A stretch of DNA of 64,000 bases from contig NZ_RCZE01000005.1 of the NCBI RefSeq assembly GCF_006438915.1, forward strand, positions 248,001 through 312,000. The letters run 5' to 3'. Below, piece after piece: positions 44,876-54,373 of the stretch. Every line of letters starts with the position of its first letter. Positions within the stretch are counted from its first letter, which is position 1. Below the pieces are notes generated by a model. The model saw only the letters and a program-made list of their open reading frames with translations, was not told the DNA's origin and did no database searches. Both the position numbers and the translations under genes were made by a program. This DNA comes from Pseudomonas arsenicoxydans. GTDB lineage: Bacteria > Pseudomonadota > Gammaproteobacteria > Pseudomonadales > Pseudomonadaceae.

Positions 44876-46159
44876 TTAAGCGTCTGGCGCGGCCTTGGCA
44901 GCAGGCTCACTGTTTTCGTAGATATACAGTGGCTTGGACTTGCCTTCTATAACGCTTTCGTCGATCACTACTTTACTCACCTCGGATTGCGAGGGGATTT
45001 CATACATAGTGTCGAGCAATACACCTTCGAGAATCGAGCGCAGTCCACGGGCACCGGTCTTGCGTTCCAGGGCACGTTTGGCGACCGATTTCAGTGCGTC
45101 GGCCCGGAATTCCAGGTCCACGCCTTCCATCTCGAACAACTTGGCATACTGCTTGGTCAGAGCATTTTTCGGCTCGGTGAGAATCTGCATCAGCGCAGCC
45201 TCATCAAGCTCGTCCAGCGTGGCAAGTACCGGCAGACGACCGACGAATTCCGGGATCAGACCGAACTTGACCAGATCGTCAGGCTCGACCTCACGCAGGG
45301 ATTCACCGACTTTCTTGCCTTCTTCCTTGCTGCGAACTTCCGCGTTGAAACCGATGCCGCCTTTCGTGGAACGGTTTTGAATAACCTTTTCCAGACCGGA
45401 GAACGCACCACCGCAGATGAACAGGATGTTACGGGTGTCGACCTGAAGGAATTCCTGCTGCGGATGCTTGCGACCACCTTGAGGCGGAACGGAAGCGACC
45501 GTGCCTTCGATCAACTTGAGAAGCGCCTGCTGCACGCCTTCACCGGAAACGTCCCGGGTGATCGACGGGTTGTCAGACTTGCGCGAAATCTTGTCGATTT
45601 CGTCGATGTAGACAATGCCCATCTGGGCTTTTTCTACGTCGTAATCGCACTTCTGCAGCAGCTTCTGAATGATGTTCTCGACATCTTCACCTACGTAACC
45701 CGCCTCGGTGAGGGTGGTTGCGTCGGCGATGGTGAACGGAACGTTCAGCAAACGAGCCAGTGTTTCGGCAAGCAGGGTTTTACCCGAGCCTGTCGGGCCG
45801 ATCAGCAGGATGTTGCTCTTGCCGAGTTCGACGTCGTCATTCTTTTTGTCACGCTGATTCAGGCGTTTGTAGTGGTTGTACACCGCTACGGCCAGAACCT
45901 TTTTCGCACGTTCCTGACCAATTACGTACTGATCAAGGATGCCGCTGATTTCTTTAGGCGAGGGCAATTTATGCGCGCTGCTTTCGGCCTGGGCTTCCTG
46001 CACCTCCTCTCGGATGATGTCATTGCACAGGTCGACGCACTCGTCGCAGATAAAGACCGAGGGGCCGGCAATCAATTTGCGTACTTCATGCTGGCTTTTG
46101 CCACAGAAGGAGCAATAGAGCAGCTTGCCGTTGTCCTCGCCGTTGCGGGTGTCAGTCAT
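44876..46159 (-). CDS. clpX: ATP-dependent Clp protease ATP-binding subunit ClpX
   Basis: 427 residues from the ATG at 46159, [12 protein letters not shown]-terminal zinc-binding domain with Cys pairs CSFCGKS and [10 protein letters not shown], then AAA+ with Walker [16 protein letters not shown], Walker [12 protein letters not shown], pore loop [10 protein letters not shown], and the ClpP-docking IGF region ([10 protein letters not shown]). Unfolds substrates and feeds them to ClpP. 112 bp downstream of clpP. Confidence 0.98.
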   Translation of the reverse strand: MTDTRNGEDNGKLLYCSFCGKSQHEVRKLIAGPSVFICDECVDLCNDIIREEVQEAQAESSAHKLPSPKEISGILDQYVIGQERAKKVLAVAVYNHYKRLNQRDKKNDDVELGKSNILLIGPTGSGKTLLAETLARLLNVPFTIADATTLTEAGYVGEDVENIIQKLLQKCDYDVEKAQMGIVYIDEIDKISRKSDNPSITRDVSGEGVQQALLKLIEGTVASVPPQGGRKHPQQEFLQVDTRNILFICGGAFSGLEKVIQNRSTKGGIGFNAEVRSKEEGKKVGESLREVEPDDLVKFGLIPEFVGRLPVLATLDELDEAALMQILTEPKNALTKQYAKLFEMEGVDLEFRADALKSVAKRALERKTGARGLRSILEGVLLDTMYEIPSQSEVSKVVIDESVIEGKSKPLYIYENSEPAAKAAPDA

Positions 46160-46206
46160 TCGTTCGATCCAAATCCGATAGGCTTGCAACACAAGATGAA
46201 GGCTAT

Positions 46207-46228
46207 TGCGGGCTTTTTCAAGCCCGCA
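46207..46228. other. Intercistronic hairpin clpP-clpX
   Basis: TGCGGGCTT / AAGCCCGCA 9-bp perfect stem with a 4-bp loop. No T tract on the transcribed strand, so mRNA processing or partial attenuation is more likely than termination. Confidence 0.5.
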
Positions 46229-46271
46229 GGTGATCAGACACGCCGACCAACCTTATTTTGAGCTGCTTATT

Positions 46272-46907
46272 TTAAGCGGGGCGCTGGCTGATCACTTCGT
46301 CGATCAACCCGTAATCACGCGCAGCTTCTGCACTCATGAAATTATCGCGGTTGGTGTCGCGCTCGATTTCTTCAAGAGTGCGCCCGCTATGCTTGGCCAT
46401 CAGCGTGTTGAGACGCTCACGAATGAAGAGGATTTCCTTGGCATGGATTTCGATATCCGAAGCCTGGCCCTGGAAACCGCCCAGTGGCTGGTGAATCATC
46501 ACACGTGAGTTCGGCAGGCAGTAACGCTTGCCCTGCGCACCGGCGGTCAGCAGGAACGCGCCCATGCTGCACGCTTGACCGATACAGGTGGTCGACACGT
46601 TTGGCTTGATGAACTGCATGGTGTCGTAGATCGACATGCCCGCAGTCACCGAACCGCCCGGCGAGTTGATGTAGAGATGGATGTCCTTGTCCGGATTTTC
46701 CGCTTCAAGGAACAGCAATTGCGCACAGATCAGGTTGGCCATGTAGTCCTCTACCGGACCAACCAGAAAGATCACTCGTTCCTTGAGAAGGCGCGAGTAG
46801 ATGTCATAGGCGCGCTCGCCACGAGCAGACTGCTCGACAACCATCGGGACCAGGCCGCCTGCGGCCTGGATATCAGAGTTCTGCTGAATATACGAATTAC
46901 GGAACAT
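46272..46907 (-). CDS. clpP: ATP-dependent Clp protease proteolytic subunit ClpP
   Basis: 211 residues. Active site Ser in [15 protein letters not shown], His in [15 protein letters not shown], Asp further on in [21 protein letters not shown]. Tetradecameric barrel peptidase, partner of ClpX and ClpA. Preceded by tig on the same strand, the usual tig-clpP-clpX order. Confidence 0.98.
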   Translation of the reverse strand: MFRNSYIQQNSDIQAAGGLVPMVVEQSARGERAYDIYSRLLKERVIFLVGPVEDYMANLICAQLLFLEAENPDKDIHLYINSPGGSVTAGMSIYDTMQFIKPNVSTTCIGQACSMGAFLLTAGAQGKRYCLPNSRVMIHQPLGGFQGQASDIEIHAKEILFIRERLNTLMAKHSGRTLEEIERDTNRDNFMSAEAARDYGLIDEVISQRPA

Positions 46908-46946
46908 GCTCTGCAGTCACTCCCAAATAGTTATGTCTTGAATACG

Positions 46947-46974
46947 CATAAGCCAGCACGAAGGCTGGCTTATG
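46947..46974. other. Intercistronic hairpin tig-clpP
   Basis: CATAAGCCAGC / GCTGGCTTATG, perfect 11-bp stem with a 6-bp loop, in the 93-bp gap. No T tract, so perhaps a processing or stabilising element. Confidence 0.5.
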
Positions 46975-47000
46975 GTGTGTGCTTCTTACTGCAAAAACGA

Positions 47001-48311
47001 TCAGTCGGCTTGTGGAGCTTCTACCGGCTTGACTGCTTCTTCGTAAGAGACCGATTTGTCGGTCACGCTAGCTTTCTGCAGAACAGTATCCACAACTTGT
47101 TCTTCCAGCACAACCGAACGAACTTCGTTCAGTTGCTGGTCGTTCTTGTAGTACCAGGACACAACCTGCTCAGGCTCTTGGTAGGCCGAGGCCATTTCCT
47201 GAATCATTTCGCGAACGCGGGTTTCGTCAGGCTTGAGGTCGAATTGCTTGACCACTTCAGCCACGATCAGACCCAGTACAACGCGGCGCTTGGCTTGTTC
47301 TTCGAACAGCTCGGCCGGCAGTTGGTCAGGCTTGATGTTGCCGCCGAACTGCTGAACAGCCTGCACGCGCAGACGGTCAACTTCGTTGGACAGCAGAGCC
47401 TTAGGCACTTCGATCGGGTTGGTGGCCAGCAGACCGTCCATTACCTGATTCTTGACCTTGGATTTGATCGCCTGACGCAGTTCGCGCTCCATGTTCTTGC
47501 GAACTTCGGTGCGGAAGCCTTCAATGCCCGTTTCCTTGATGCCGAATTGAGCGAAGAATTCTTCGTTCAGCTCTGGCAGTTTTGGCTCGGAAACAGTGTT
47601 CACGGTGACGGTGAACTCGGCAGTCTTGCCGGCCAGGTCGAGGTTCTGGTAGTCCTCAGGGAACGTCAGGTTCAGAACACGCTCTTCGCCGGCTTTAGCG
47701 CCAACCAGACCGTCTTCGAAGCCAGGGATCATGCGGCCGGAACCCAGCACCAGCTGAGTACCCTTGGCGGAACCGCCTGCGAACACTTCACCGTCAACCT
47801 TGCCGACGAAATCGATGTTCAGCTGATCTTCGTTCTGGGCAGCGCGATCGGCCACTTCGAAACGGGTGTTCTGCTTGCGCAGGATGTCCAGCATTTTGTC
47901 CAGATCGGCATCAGCCACGTCAGCGCTCAGGCGCTCTACGGTGATACCTTCGAAACCGGCAACGGTGAACTCAGGGAACACTTCGAAAATAGCGACGTAT
48001 TCCAGGTCCTTGCCCGCTTCGATCGACTTAGGCTCGATCGAAGGTGCGCCAGCCGGGTTCAGCTTTTGCTCAACAACAGCTTCGTAGAAAGAAGACTGGA
48101 TCACATCGCCCACGGCTTCTTGACGCGCATCAGCACCGAAACGGCGCTTGATTTCGCTCATTGGCACTTTGCCTGGACGGAAGCCAGCAATCTTGGCCTT
48201 TTGGGCAGTCTGCTGCAGACGCTTGTTGACCTGAGTCTCGATGCGCTCAGCCGGCACGGTGATGCTCATGCGGCGCTCAAGAGCAGAAGTATTTTCAACA
48301 GAAACTTGCAT
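47001..48311 (-). CDS. tig: Trigger factor
   Basis: 436 residues from the ATG at 48311, starting [25 protein letters not shown]; a longer in-frame start lies in the leader. Ribosome-binding signature [17 protein letters not shown] (near 45), FKBP-type PPIase domain around 160-240, and a C-terminal chaperone region. It is the first chaperone met by nascent chains. GAGGAATAT RBS. Promoter candidate 62 bp upstream. Confidence 0.97.
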   Translation of the reverse strand: MQVSVENTSALERRMSITVPAERIETQVNKRLQQTAQKAKIAGFRPGKVPMSEIKRRFGADARQEAVGDVIQSSFYEAVVEQKLNPAGAPSIEPKSIEAGKDLEYVAIFEVFPEFTVAGFEGITVERLSADVADADLDKMLDILRKQNTRFEVADRAAQNEDQLNIDFVGKVDGEVFAGGSAKGTQLVLGSGRMIPGFEDGLVGAKAGEERVLNLTFPEDYQNLDLAGKTAEFTVTVNTVSEPKLPELNEEFFAQFGIKETGIEGFRTEVRKNMERELRQAIKSKVKNQVMDGLLATNPIEVPKALLSNEVDRLRVQAVQQFGGNIKPDQLPAELFEEQAKRRVVLGLIVAEVVKQFDLKPDETRVREMIQEMASAYQEPEQVVSWYYKNDQQLNEVRSVVLEEQVVDTVLQKASVTDKSVSYEEAVKPVEAPQAD

Positions 48312-48372
48312 GGATATTCCTCGTTGCACAGACGTTAGCCGGCCGTTTCCGACCCCAGAATCAAGGGCATGC

Positions 48373-48401
48373 ATTCTAGTGGGTCATACTCAAGAAGTCA
48401 C
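48373..48401 (-). promoter_or_regulatory. Candidate tig promoter
   Basis: On the minus strand GTGACT (48401-48396), 17-bp spacer, TAGAAT (48378-48373). Confidence 0.4.
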
Positions 48402-48511
48402 CCTACTGAAAACGGGTAAAAACGCAGCAGGCAATTTATAGGCGCGAATGCACGAATGCACCTCGCGCCAATGGCAAACACAACCGATCACGCCAGGGCC
48501 CTGCGCCAACC

Positions 48512-48527
48512 CTTCTATATATAGAAG
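48512..48527. other. 16-bp A/T-centred palindrome upstream of tig
   Basis: CTTCTATATATAGAAG is a perfect palindrome in the 395-bp gap 48312-48706, which otherwise holds the tig promoter and the tRNA-His terminator. No gene is seen in the gap. Confidence 0.4.
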
Positions 48528-48667
48528 CGGTTGCCAATCATCTCCCTGACAGCCGATCTTGCGAACAAGGCCGGCGGGCAGCGCGGCATCATCGAGCAAC
48601 ACAAATACGACGAAACGCCCTGCCCCTGCGACCCAGAACCAGCAGTCGCTGAACCCGCCAAAACAAA

Positions 48668-48699
48668 AAAGGCGCCAGACTGTTAAATCTGGCGCCTTT
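48668..48699 (-). terminator. Terminator of the tRNA operon
   Basis: AAAGGCGCCAGA / TCTGGCGCCTTT 12-bp stem with an 8-bp loop, followed on the minus strand by a T run; placed 7 bp beyond the last tRNA. Confidence 0.88.
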
Positions 48700-48706
48700 C
48701 GAAATA

Positions 48707-48782
48707 TGGGGTGGACGAAGGGGATCGAACCCTCGACAACGGGAGTCACAATCCCGTGCTCTACCAACTGAGCTACGCCCAC
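48707..48782 (-). tRNA. tRNA-His (GTG), copy 2
   Basis: 76 nt on the minus strand with encoded CCA. Acceptor GTGGGCG/CGTCCAC, anticodon loop with GTG. Identical to the copy at 49002. Confidence 0.97.
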
Positions 48783-48859
48783 CATATTGCGTGACAAAGA
48801 AGTAAAACAACTTCTTTGCTGACCCCAACCAGGCCGATCGGCATGAGTGAAGCTTTATT

Positions 48860-48944
48860 TGGTGCGGATGAAGAGACTCGAACTCTTACGCCTCGCGGCG
48901 CTGGAACCTAAATCCAGTGTGTCTACCAATTCCACCACATCCGC
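48860..48944 (-). tRNA. tRNA-Leu (TAG)
   Basis: 85 nt with a long variable arm and encoded CCA. Acceptor GCGGATG/CATCCGC, anticodon TAG in the ATTTAGG loop. Confidence 0.97.
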
Positions 48945-48963
48945 GGGTTGAAGCTGTTAAAGC

Positions 48964-48994
48964 AAAGGCGCCAGACTGTTAATCTGGCGCCTTT
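48964..48994 (-). repeat. Second copy of the tRNA-His-linked hairpin
   Basis: AAAGGCGCCAGA / TCTGGCGCCTTT stem as at 48668, but followed by TGCTTTAAC rather than a clean T run. Part of a direct duplication that includes the tRNA-His gene. Confidence 0.7.
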
Positions 48995-49001
48995 CGAAAT
49001 A

Positions 49002-49077
49002 TGGGGTGGACGAAGGGGATCGAACCCTCGACAACGGGAGTCACAATCCCGTGCTCTACCAACTGAGCTACGCCCAC
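49002..49077 (-). tRNA. tRNA-His (GTG), copy 1
   Basis: 76 nt with encoded CCA and GTG anticodon; duplicate of 48707-48782 with the same flanks. Confidence 0.97.
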
Positions 49078-49109
49078 CATATTGCGCTACTTGTGCCAAA
49101 GCTGCCTAA

Positions 49110-49186
49110 TGGCGCACCCGGCAGGACTCGAACCTGCGACCATCCGCTTAGAAGGCGGATGCTCTATCCAGCTGAGCTACGGGCGC
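49110..49186 (-). tRNA. tRNA-Arg (TCT)
   Basis: 77 nt with encoded CCA; anticodon TCT in the CTTCTAA loop. First gene of the tRNA cluster. Confidence 0.97.
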
Positions 49187-49300
49187 CTTGTAATTTGTAC
49201 TCTTGGAGGACTACAAACTAAGTGCTTTCCAGTCTTGCGAAACCGCAGTTCCACTTGACCTTCCTAACCAGTGCTAGGCTGTGCCCGACAAGTGCGACGA

Positions 49301-49329
49301 ATAGTATAGAGGCCCCCGAGGGTCGTCAA
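49301..49329 (-). promoter_or_regulatory. Promoter of the tRNA operon
   Basis: On the minus strand TTGACG (49329-49324), 17-bp spacer, TACTAT (49306-49301), about 115 bp before the tRNA-Arg gene. Confidence 0.65.
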
Positions 49330-49460
49330 ATCCTTTTTAAAAAAAATTCATTTAATTAAAGGAGTTAGGGGAATTTGCAGACCAAGCGCCTTTGCCCTCA
49401 CCTCATGACATGCGAGAATGCGTTCTCTTTTTTTCCCCTCTCGATGGTTAATCACGCGCA

Positions 49461-50315
49461 ATGACTGCACAACTAATCGACGGCAAATCGATCGCCGCCA
49501 GCCTGCGCCAGCAGATCGCCAAACGAGTTGCCGAGCGTCGCGAGCAAGGCTTGCGTACACCCGGCCTCGCCGTGATCCTGGTCGGCAGCGATCCCGCCTC
49601 TCAGGTTTATGTCTCGCACAAGCGTAAAGACTGTGAAGAGGTCGGCTTTATCTCCCAAGCCTATGACCTGCCTTCCGAAACCACTCAAGAAGCGCTGACC
49701 GACCTGATCGATCGTCTGAACGACGACCCGGCAATCGACGGCGTTCTGCTTCAGCTTCCTCTCCCTGAACACCTCGACGCGTCCAAATTGCTGGAGCGCA
49801 TTCGTCCGGACAAAGACGTCGACGGCTTCCACCCTTATAACGTCGGTCGCCTGGCCCAGCGTATTCCACTGCTGCGCCCCTGCACCCCTAAAGGCATCAT
49901 GACCCTGCTGGAAAGTACCGGTGTCGATCTTTACGGGATGGATGCAGTGATTGTCGGCGCGTCCAACATAGTTGGCCGCCCGATGGCGATGGAATTGCTG
50001 CTGGCCGGTTGCACCGTGACCGTCACCCACCGTTTCACCAAGGACCTGGCCGGCCACGTGGGCCGTGCCGATCTGGTGGTGGTGGCCGCTGGCAAGCCGG
50101 GCCTGGTCAAGGGCGAGTGGATCAAGGAAGGCGCGATCGTGATCGACGTCGGGATTAACCGCCAGGATGACGGCAAACTGGTCGGCGACGTGATCTATGA
50201 AACCGCCCTGCCCCGCGCTGGCTGGATCACTCCGGTCCCGGGCGGTGTTGGCCCGATGACCCGTGCCTGCCTGCTGGAAAACACGCTGTACGCGGCAGAA
50301 ACCCTGCACAGCTGA
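49461..50315 (+). CDS. folD: Bifunctional methylenetetrahydrofolate dehydrogenase / methenyl-THF cyclohydrolase
   Basis: 284 residues. Signatures [14 protein letters not shown] (substrate Tyr and catalytic Lys), [11 protein letters not shown] and the NADP-binding [18 protein letters not shown], ending [17 protein letters not shown]. It interconverts one-carbon units on folate. Divergent from the tRNA cluster, as in other Pseudomonas genomes. Confidence 0.97.
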   Translation: MTAQLIDGKSIAASLRQQIAKRVAERREQGLRTPGLAVILVGSDPASQVYVSHKRKDCEEVGFISQAYDLPSETTQEALTDLIDRLNDDPAIDGVLLQLPLPEHLDASKLLERIRPDKDVDGFHPYNVGRLAQRIPLLRPCTPKGIMTLLESTGVDLYGMDAVIVGASNIVGRPMAMELLLAGCTVTVTHRFTKDLAGHVGRADLVVVAAGKPGLVKGEWIKEGAIVIDVGINRQDDGKLVGDVIYETALPRAGWITPVPGGVGPMTRACLLENTLYAAETLHS

Positions 50316-50348
50316 GTTTCAAAGCAGATGTAAAAAGCGTTTCAAATG

Positions 50349-50374
50349 ACCCCGCCCATGGCGGGGTTCTTTTT
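50349..50374 (+). terminator. Rho-independent terminator after folD
   Basis: ACCCCGCC / GGCGGGGT stem with a 3-bp loop, followed by TCTTTTTG. Confidence 0.88.
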
Positions 50375-50550
50375 GCCGAAGTAAAAGCCCTGCCACCCGC
50401 CTGAAAATGACATTTTTTTCATGTTTTACAGGACTTTCACCTGTTACTTGAACAACCATCGACAGTTATTCAGCCATACTCCAGAATGTCGCGCTTTTAC
50501 GAAATAGCCCGTTACAAAACGGCTTATCAACACATAATGAGTCTGCCAGC

Positions 50551-51489
50551 GTGAAAATCCGTCTTTCCATCCTGAGCCTATTTTTTGCAGTTACAGGGAC
50601 TTTCATCACGCCAATCGCCAGCGCTGGCGATACCACCGCTGCGCCTCGAGATGCGCAACATCTCAAACTTGCTTCGGGCAGCTCATTAGTCATGGATATG
50701 CAGACCAACAAAATCATCTACGCCAGTAACCCTGACGTGGTGGTGCCGATTGCGTCTGTCAGCAAACTGATGACCGGCCTGATCATCGTTGAAGCCCGAC
50801 AGAACTTGGACGAGTACATCAACATCAACATCAGCGACACCCCGGAAATGAAGGGTGTATTTTCCCGGGTCAAGCTCAACAGCGAAATGCCACGCCGGGA
50901 AATGCTGCTGATCGCCCTGATGTCTTCGGAAAACCGTGCAGCCGCGAGCCTGGCCCACCACTATCCGGGCGGTTATGCAGCCTTCATCGCCGCGATGAAC
51001 GCCAAGGCCAAGGCGCTGGGCATGGTCAACACCCACTTCGTCGAGCCGACCGGCCTGTCCCCGCACAACGTGTCCACCGCCCGCGACCTGAGCAAACTGC
51101 TGGTGGCCGCGCACAAGTACCCGCTGCTGACCGAGCTGAGTACCACCAAGGAAAAAACCGTGTCGTTCCGCAAGCCCAACTACAGCCTGGGTTTCCGCAA
51201 CACCGACCATTTGATCGGCAAGCAGAACTGGGACATCCAGCTGACCAAAACCGGCTTCACCAACGAAGCGGGCCACTGCCTGGTGCTGGTGACCAGCATG
51301 GGTAATCGCCAGGTTGCGCTGGTCATCCTTGACGCTTATGGCAAGTACACCCACTTTGCCGATGCCACCCGTATCCGCAACTGGGTCGAAACCGGCAAGG
51401 GCGCAGACGTGCCGTCCGTTGCCTTGCAGTACAAATCCGACAAGAACCTCAAGCACCGCCAGAGCGGCGTGGTTGAAGCATCGAAATAA
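50551..51489 (+). CDS. pbpG: D-alanyl-D-alanine endopeptidase (PBP7)
   Basis: 312 residues from a GTG start. Signal peptide about 1-25 ([21 protein letters not shown]). S11 peptidase motifs: SxxK in [10 protein letters not shown], SxN in MSSENRAA and KTG in [11 protein letters not shown]. It cuts DD-cross-links in peptidoglycan in the periplasm. Family and length match PBP7/8. Terminator follows at 51502. Confidence 0.93.
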   Translation: MKIRLSILSLFFAVTGTFITPIASAGDTTAAPRDAQHLKLASGSSLVMDMQTNKIIYASNPDVVVPIASVSKLMTGLIIVEARQNLDEYININISDTPEMKGVFSRVKLNSEMPRREMLLIALMSSENRAAASLAHHYPGGYAAFIAAMNAKAKALGMVNTHFVEPTGLSPHNVSTARDLSKLLVAAHKYPLLTELSTTKEKTVSFRKPNYSLGFRNTDHLIGKQNWDIQLTKTGFTNEAGHCLVLVTSMGNRQVALVILDAYGKYTHFADATRIRNWVETGKGADVPSVALQYKSDKNLKHRQSGVVEASK

Positions 51490-51501
51490 ACAGGCGCCCA
51501 C

Positions 51502-51532
51502 AAAAAAGCCCCGGACAATCGGGGCTTTTTTT
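51502..51532 (+). terminator. Rho-independent terminator after pbpG
   Basis: AAAAAAGCCCCG / CGGGGCTTTTTT with a 6-bp loop; usable on both strands. Confidence 0.93.
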
Positions 51533-51545
51533 CGTCTGGTATTTA

Positions 51546-51764
51546 TCAGTCGTTGGGCAGCGGCATTTGATCGTCATCCGGAATGCCATCCCCCTTGCTC
51601 GGATCTCTCCAGCCGTCGTGGGGATGCTCTGTCGGCACCACCAGCGGCCTGGCCAGAGGATCGCGCAGCGGGCTATCAGGGTCCATCACCGGGTCGATGT
51701 CTTCTTGGGGTGTTGTGGGAACGCTGTCCGGACGTTTGTCGTCAAAACTCGAATCGGTAGACAT
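51546..51764 (-). CDS. Small acidic Asp/Pro-rich protein A
   Basis: 72 residues from the ATG at 51764 with GAGG 7 bp upstream. Composition is dominated by Asp, Pro and Ser, with DIDPVMDPDSPLRDPLARPL at its centre; likely disordered. The neighbour at 51782 shares a DPDSP..DP motif, suggesting tandem paralogues. No known domain and no signal peptide. Confidence 0.6.
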   Translation of the reverse strand: MSTDSSFDDKRPDSVPTTPQEDIDPVMDPDSPLRDPLARPLVVPTEHPHDGWRDPSKGDGIPDDDQMPLPND

Positions 51765-51781
51765 AGGCACCTCATCAGGGC

Positions 51782-51988
51782 TCAGGGTTTCAGGTCAGCG
51801 AGGGGGTCATAAGGCTTCGCTGGCGCCTTGGGGTTGTCGCCCGGCTTCACGTCCCTGGGCGCCTTGGCGGGACCGATGGGATCGACCTGGGGGTCGGCGA
51901 GGTCCGGCGAATCGGGATCGAAGCCCAACTCATCGCCCGAAGAGTGTTCAGACGAATGCGGACCGACAGGGGTAGTGGAATTTGCCAT
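51782..51988 (-). CDS. Small acidic Asp/Pro-rich protein B
   Basis: 68 residues with a very good RBS (AAGGAGG, 5 bp spacing). Asp/Pro-rich and probably unstructured: GFDPDSPDLADPQVDPIGPAK. Lies 17 bp upstream of protein A on the same strand, so the two form an operon. Function unknown; small hydrophilic acidic proteins like these are often stationary-phase or stress products, which is only a guess here. Confidence 0.65.
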   Translation of the reverse strand: MANSTTPVGPHSSEHSSGDELGFDPDSPDLADPQVDPIGPAKAPRDVKPGDNPKAPAKPYDPLADLKP

Positions 51989-52081
51989 GGGCGCCTCCTT
52001 GAAATGGCCCGGACAAATCCGGGCACTGTTCTTTAGAGAGCCGCCGCACGCAGCAGTGCCTGCAGAATGACGAACGGACGC

Positions 52082-52753
52082 TTACTGCGTGGTCAGGGCC
52101 TTCTTCGCTCGAGCAGCCGCTTGCTCCTGGCCGGCCTGCCCCAAATCGTTCGCCGCCTTGAGCCAACGCTGCTGATCGACGTTGGCCGGAATCTGGTTCG
52201 GCTTCTGGATTAGCACGGCCCAGCCACCCGCGTCCTTGAACGACGACTCAAACGAACTGAAGCTCATCATGTTCCGATGATTCATCCCCGCGCGCAGCAA
52301 CACGGTCTGCTTCTTGCGGTTATAGCCGGCGAGAATGGCATAGCGCGGCTCGGCCCAGAGCGCGGTGCCTTCGGTGAAGCGCACCATCACCGGATAGCCG
52401 GCAGCGACCTGAGTCAACAATGCGGGCAACGTGCTGTCGAGGGGATAAACCACCATCCCGTATTCGCGGGCCAGGTTCTGCATGTTCTGTTGCAACTTAT
52501 CCTCGGCGCCCGGCACATGCAGGGGCTTTTCCAACAGGCCCGGGGTAATCACGATGCCCTGCTGCGCCAACAGGCTGGCCAACACTTGCGGTCCGCTTTG
52601 AAAGGCTTGTCCGCGATAGAACGTACCACTGAGTTCCACCCGTTCCGGCAGACGCTGGATCTCAGGCGCAACGCTCCCGGCGCACCCTGCCAACCCGACA
52701 ACACAGCCCACAATCAACGCCGCCGTGCGAATTCGAGAAAATACCCGATCCAT
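52082..52753 (-). CDS. C39-peptidase-like lipoprotein lacking the catalytic Cys
   Basis: 223 residues from the ATG at 52753; longer in-frame extensions have no RBS. Lipobox VVGLAGC gives a lipidated Cys near 24. The C39-type start is YRGQAFQSGPQVLASLLAQQG, where the family has Q-x-x-x-x-C-G-P; here Ser replaces Cys. The His region PRYAILAGYNRKKQTVLLRAG has Arg where the family has His. So it is probably a non-catalytic member. A C-terminal helical stretch is rich in Ala and Gln. Role unknown. Confidence 0.72.
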   Translation of the reverse strand: MDRVFSRIRTAALIVGCVVGLAGCAGSVAPEIQRLPERVELSGTFYRGQAFQSGPQVLASLLAQQGIVITPGLLEKPLHVPGAEDKLQQNMQNLAREYGMVVYPLDSTLPALLTQVAAGYPVMVRFTEGTALWAEPRYAILAGYNRKKQTVLLRAGMNHRNMMSFSSFESSFKDAGGWAVLIQKPNQIPANVDQQRWLKAANDLGQAGQEQAAARAKKALTTQ

Positions 52754-52899
52754 CTTCACTCTCTTGTTCAGACGCCGGGCAACAGGCTCCCGGCTTGGCT
52801 GTCGATCATAGGATGCCGCGCGACGCCGGTATAGCCTTAACCGGCAGTTACGTGCATTCGATAGAGCGAACTGGTTAGTGACAGACGACCTTTGGTCAA

Positions 52900-52927
52900 T
52901 TGTCTGACACACAGCACCGACTAGACT
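52900..52927 (+). promoter_or_regulatory. Candidate promoter of small membrane protein
   Basis: TTGTCT (52900-52905), 16-bp spacer, TAGACT (52922-52927), 48 bp before the start at 52976. Confidence 0.35.
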
Positions 52928-52975
52928 GTCAGTTGCATAGCGTGTGTGCCCGATGCAGGGCAAAGAGGAGGCACG

Positions 52976-53146
52976 ATGAGCCTGACAATGACGATCGTGA
53001 TGTTGATTTCCGGCTGGCTGGCCGTTGCCGCCGCCATGTTGTGGGGAGTCCTGCGCATTACCCGGCGCCACCATCACTACCCGATTCAATCGACGCCTGA
53101 GGAAACCACTGAAAAGTCCGCTGCTCGTCACGCCACCGTGCACTGA
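52976..53146 (+). CDS. Small single-pass membrane protein
   Basis: 56 residues from the ATG at 52976 with a strong AGAGGAGG RBS. One membrane helix (TMTIVMLISGWLAVAAAMLWGVL) followed by a basic RITRRHHHY stretch and a polar tail. The basic side places the C-terminus in the cytoplasm. Function unknown. Ends before a bidirectional terminator. Confidence 0.7.
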   Translation: MSLTMTIVMLISGWLAVAAAMLWGVLRITRRHHHYPIQSTPEETTEKSAARHATVH

Positions 53147-53166
53147 GTGATTTTCCGTCTTCAAAA

Positions 53167-53206
53167 AAAAGGCCGCCTGAACACTTTCGTATTCAGGCGG
53201 CCTTTT
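53167..53206. terminator. Bidirectional terminator
   Basis: AAAAGGCCGCCTGAA / TTCAGGCGGCCTTTT, perfect 15-bp stem with a 10-bp loop, between convergent genes. Confidence 0.93.
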
Positions 53207-53219
53207 CATTTACAGCCGA

Positions 53220-53969
53220 TCAAGCATCAGCAGTGATGCGCTTTTGTTTGGCTCGACGCGACATCATGTTCAAGCACTCGATCGTTGCCGAGAACGCCAT
53301 GGCCGCGTAGACGTAGCCTTTCGGTACGTGGGCGCCGAAGCCTTCGGCGATCAGCGTCATGCCGATCATGATCAGGAAGCCCAGCGCCAGCATCACCACC
53401 GTCGGGTTGTCGTTGATGAACTTGGCCAACGGATCAGCCGCCAGCAACATCACCAGTACCGACACCACCACCGCGATGATCATGATCGGCAAATGCTCAG
53501 TCATGCCGACCGCCGTGATGATGCTGTCGATGGAAAACACCATGTCCAGCATCAGGATCTGCCCGATTGCAGCGGCGAAGCCCAGGGTCACGGTCGACGT
53601 CGCCGACTTCGGATCTTCCGGTGCCGGGTCCATGCTGTGATGGATCTCGGTGGTGGCTTTCCACAACAGGAACAGGCCGCCGGCAATCAGGATCATGTCC
53701 TTCCAGGAGAACGCGTGGCCGAGGATTTCGATCACAGGCGCCGTCAACTGGACAATAAACGCGATGGTGCTCAGCAGACCCAGACGCAGGATCAGCGCCA
53801 TGCCGATACCAATGCGGCGGGCCTTCTGCCGATGTTGCTCGGGCAATTTATTGGTCAGGATCGAGATGAAGATCAGGTTATCGATGCCCAGCACGATCTC
53901 CATGACAATCAACGTGGCCAGGGCGACCCAGGCGGTGGGGCTTGCAGCAAGTTCTAAAAGGTATTCCAT
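53220..53969 (-). CDS. TerC family integral membrane protein
   Basis: 249 residues, about seven helices. Acidic membrane motifs: [22 protein letters not shown] and [17 protein letters not shown], both with conserved Asp as in TerC/YoaE proteins. The family is linked to metal export with translocating exoproteins, especially Mn2+. Single gene; the small lipoprotein behind it (53996) may be co-transcribed (26-bp gap). Confidence 0.92.
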   Translation of the reverse strand: MEYLLELAASPTAWVALATLIVMEIVLGIDNLIFISILTNKLPEQHRQKARRIGIGMALILRLGLLSTIAFIVQLTAPVIEILGHAFSWKDMILIAGGLFLLWKATTEIHHSMDPAPEDPKSATSTVTLGFAAAIGQILMLDMVFSIDSIITAVGMTEHLPIMIIAVVVSVLVMLLAADPLAKFINDNPTVVMLALGFLIMIGMTLIAEGFGAHVPKGYVYAAMAFSATIECLNMMSRRAKQKRITADA

Positions 53970-53995
53970 GGGTCAGTCCTGACTCGTATTAGACG

Positions 53996-54238
53996 TTAGA
54001 TTTCCTGGGACGAAGCTTCGGTTTTTTCTTTGTCTTCGCCCGCTGACTCTTTCTTGCTGATCAGGCCGCCGGTGGCGTCGCTGAGCGCTTGTTCGGCCGC
54101 TTTGTGAGTATCATCAATCGCCTGTTTGGCGCTCTCAGCCGCCTTGCCCATCAATTGCTGAGCACTTTTTTCGGCCTGGTCGCAACCGGCCAGTACCAGT
54201 AAAGACGCAAACAGCACAGCCGTGGTGGTGATCTTCAT
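53996..54238 (-). CDS. Small lipoprotein
   Basis: 80 residues. Signal peptide with lipobox LLVLAGC (Cys at 19), then an Ala/Lys/Gln-rich helix (SAQQLMGKAAESAKQAIDDTHKAAEQAL) and a charged tail. Coiled-coil-like envelope lipoprotein; function unknown. Upstream of the TerC gene on the same strand. Confidence 0.8.
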   Translation of the reverse strand: MKITTTAVLFASLLVLAGCDQAEKSAQQLMGKAAESAKQAIDDTHKAAEQALSDATGGLISKKESAGEDKEKTEASSQEI

Positions 54239-54373
54239 GATGCTTCCCTCGTTAGAACAAACGGTACCGAGTTGATGGCCCGTTGATAGCGACGCATTCT
54301 AGGGAGGCAAACACTTCAGGAAAATTCGTATTTTTAGCGGCTATACTTCGATTTTTACGAACTGTAGACCATC

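Noticed and set aside
46575..48338. Plus-strand ORF (587 codons) over tig and clpP
   Set aside because: Antisense shadow of tig and clpP; no domain, covers two real genes.
48707..49186. Integration site for a genomic island at the tRNA cluster
   Set aside because: No integrase or direct repeat of a tRNA 3' end beside it; neighbours tig and folD are core genes.
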